Part shown: in pieces, positions 62,969 to 64,000 of the stretch
Numbering within the stretch: position 1 is the stretch's first letter
How the letters are laid out: every line of letters starts with the position of its first letter
NCBI RefSeq assembly: GCF_000092205.1
Contig: NC_014216.1
Span: 2,113,742 to 2,177,741, forward strand
DNA length: 64,000 nt
Source: Desulfurivibrio alkaliphilus AHT 2
GTDB taxonomy: Bacteria > Desulfobacterota > Desulfobulbia > Desulfobulbales > Desulfurivibrionaceae
Direction: 5' to 3'
Position numbers and translations under genes: made by a program
The notes under the pieces: generated by a model
What the model was told of the DNA's origin: nothing
The model's input: only the letters and a program-made list of their open reading frames with translations
Database searches by the model: none

Positions 62969-63062
62969 GATTTTCCTTATCCTTCCTTTTCCTTAACTGC
63001 TGATTACTCCTTGCATCCATCTACAGGCAACAATCCCTTGACCGCCGCCCAGCACAAAAACA

Positions 63063-63169
63063 GTAATCGTTCAGCCGCACCGCACCTTCGGGCGATCAGC
63101 CAGGCTTGAGTACCGATGTACGCTACGCCTGGCTGCTTACCCGAATCTGCGGCACTGCTGAACGATTAC
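63063..63169. repeat. Long structured hairpin repeat, copy 3
   Basis: Outer stem GTAATCGTTCAGC / GCTGAACGATTAC, 13 perfect pairs, private to this copy. The core CCGCA/TGCGG, TTCGGG/CCCGAA, CAGCCAGGC/GCCTGGCTG is related to copies 1 and 2. It lies between rpsO and pnp, on the transcript if the two are co-transcribed. Confidence 0.87.
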
Positions 63170-63221
63170 GGCCCGTTACACCGGGAAGTTAGTACCCCTG
63201 GTGAACGGTTACCAAAAACAT

Positions 63222-63254
63222 GGGGGGCCAGATCCTTTACAGACCTGACCCCCC
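63222..63254 (-). terminator. Hairpin after rpsO, possible terminator
   Basis: On the minus strand GGGGGGTCAG .. CTGGCCCCCC forms a strong stem shortly after the rpsO stop and is followed by ATGTTTTTGG. The T run is short, so termination may be partial, leaving readthrough to pnp. The GGGGTCAG text also resembles the MITE arms. Confidence 0.5.
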
Positions 63255-63275
63255 GTTTGCGGCACCCGGCAGCAG

Positions 63276-63545
63276 TTACTTGCGGATGCCCAGACGTTGA
63301 ATCAAGTTGCGGTATCGTTCAACGTCCTTGCTTTTCACATAATCCAGCAACCGCCGGCGCTGGCCGACCAGCTTCAGCAGCCCCCGGCGAGAGTGGTGGT
63401 CTTTCTTGTTAATCTTGAAATGCTCGGTCAAGTAGCTGATCCGGGCGCTCAACAGAGCCACCTGCACCTCGGGGGAACCGGTGTCGTTGTCGTGGGTGCC
63501 GTAGTCGGCGATGATGGCCTGCTTGTCTTCCGTTTTCAGAGTCAC
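63276..63545 (-). CDS. rpsO: 30S ribosomal protein S15
   Basis: 89 residues from GTG 63545, chosen because AAGGAGC lies 6 bases upstream and the S15 family begins here. It contains [40 protein letters not shown] and [12 protein letters not shown], full length. It sits between truB and pnp as in many bacteria. Confidence 0.97.
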   Translation of the reverse strand: MTLKTEDKQAIIADYGTHDNDTGSPEVQVALLSARISYLTEHFKINKKDHHSRRGLLKLVGQRRRLLDYVKSKDVERYRNLIQRLGIRK

Positions 63546-63626
63546 GATGAAGCTCCTTAAATATAATTGAAACATTCAGGAAGCGGCCAGCCGCGCCAGC
63601 CACCCCTACTAAATCTTCAGCCGCAG

Positions 63627-63655
63627 TAAATACTCAAATCGGGCCAGACCGTCAA
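63627..63655 (-). promoter_or_regulatory. Predicted rpsO promoter
   Basis: On the minus strand TTGACG (63655-63650), 17 bases, TATTTA (63632-63627). It overlaps the truB stop codon and lies ~80 bases before the rpsO start, leaving a leader that could carry S15 autoregulation. Confidence 0.55.
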
Positions 63656-64000
63656 GGTTTTAGTAACCGGCCCTCGACTTCCGGCACCGGCAGGGCGCCG
63701 GCCGCCACGGCGGCGGCGGCCTGGGGTTCCAGCAGGCGTTCGCCGGCCAGGGCCTGCTCCACCCGGAAGTCGCCGCTGGCCAGGCGGCGCAGGGCCGCCA
63801 GATGGGCACCGCAGCCCAAGGCTTGCCCCAAATCGTGGGCCAGGCTGCGAATATAGGTGCCCTTGCTGCAGCAGACCCGCAGCACCACCCGGTGTTGCCG
63901 GTGGTCCCGGCTTACCACTTCCAGCCGGTGGATCAGCACCCGGCGGGGCGGCTTGCTGATCATCTCGCCCCGGCGCGCGTAGCTGTACAGCGGTTTACCC
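63652..64000 (-). CDS. truB: tRNA pseudouridine-55 synthase TruB, C-terminal part
   Basis: About 115 residues in the window; the gene continues beyond 64000. The visible part starts GKPLYSYARRGEMISKPPRR and contains LRVCCSKGTYIRSLAHDLGQALGCGAHLAALRRL, the conserved TruB core after the catalytic domain, and a PUA-less C-terminal tail (ERLLEPQ). It modifies U55 of tRNAs. Confidence 0.92.
   Translation of the reverse strand, partial: GKPLYSYARRGEMISKPPRRVLIHRLEVVSRDHRQHRVVLRVCCSKGTYIRSLAHDLGQALGCGAHLAALRRLASGDFRVEQALAGERLLEPQAAAAVAAGALPVPEVEGRLLKP

Noticed and set aside
60839-63109. Plus-strand open frame of 756 codons opposite pnp
   Set aside because: It lies wholly antisense to a complete, conserved pnp, is His/Gly/Gln-rich as expected for the mirror of a GC-rich gene, and resembles no family.

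Overview
The window looks like a GC-rich, Gram-negative, anaerobic deltaproteobacterium, most likely Desulfobulbales (a Desulfurivibrio-like organism). This is inferred from gene content: CHASE2 cyclase + FecR + TPR/beta-barrel trio, DUF4168, a DAHL-type GGDEF/EAL protein, a phosphonate-decorated polysaccharide locus and many DUF4143 ATPases. The taxon cannot be proven from the sequence alone.

Region 1 (1-28 kb, mostly minus strand) is a heavily rearranged surface-polysaccharide island. It holds a duplicated nucleotide-sugar module. Copy B (11.5-18.3 kb) runs manC > ugd > UDP-sugar epimerase > rmlB > rmlD > rmlA-rmlC > 3' stump of glmS. Copy A (0.8-9.6 kb) is the same module broken open by a DUF4143 ATPase, a glmS stump, an Rpn-nuclease remnant, a truncated glycosyltransferase and a deleted IS66. 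A third rmlA scrap lies at 79-163. Both full copies share the same rmlA'-'rmlC fusion and the same internal deletion in the epimerase, so the deletions came before the duplication (or were copied by conversion). cysC and galE downstream also carry internal deletions with both ends kept. An IS3 element sits in cysC and an IS4 element sits in a heparinase-like gene, each with target duplications. Between copies A and B is a compact two-gene operon: a 59-aa protein and a 519-aa protein resembling a cysteine peptidase. It is the best candidate here for an undescribed system.

Region 2 (24-38 kb) has a GT2/GT4 glycosyltransferase, a beta-propeller protein, an FkbM methyltransferase with a TPR-like head, and a string of toxin-antitoxin or Fic modules (BrnTA, TumA with a tumE stump, Fic, RelBE-like). 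These modules are separated by fragments of the FkbM gene's own 5' end. A coiled-coil protein with a 161-residue tandem duplication, an ImmA/IrrE peptidase and a small partner follow.

Region 3 (38-45 kb) encodes PEP mutase with an N-terminal cytidylyltransferase, phosphonopyruvate decarboxylase and an Fe-alcohol dehydrogenase: a route to an activated phosphonate for glycan decoration. Then come DUF4143 ATPases, a DUF3368/UPF0175 TA pair and a dispersed palindromic MITE family. One MITE copy is read in frame through the neighbouring cyclase gene.

Region 4 (45-64 kb) is tidier chromosomal backbone: CHASE2 adenylate cyclase, FecR protein, TPR/beta-barrel protein, di-haem peroxidase, DAHL-GGDEF-EAL protein, DUF4168 protein, a sensor kinase/sigma-54 regulator pair, then MBL hydrolase, M16 peptidase, pnp, rpsO and truB. 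Three copies of a ~109-base hairpin element with co-varying stems punctuate this part.
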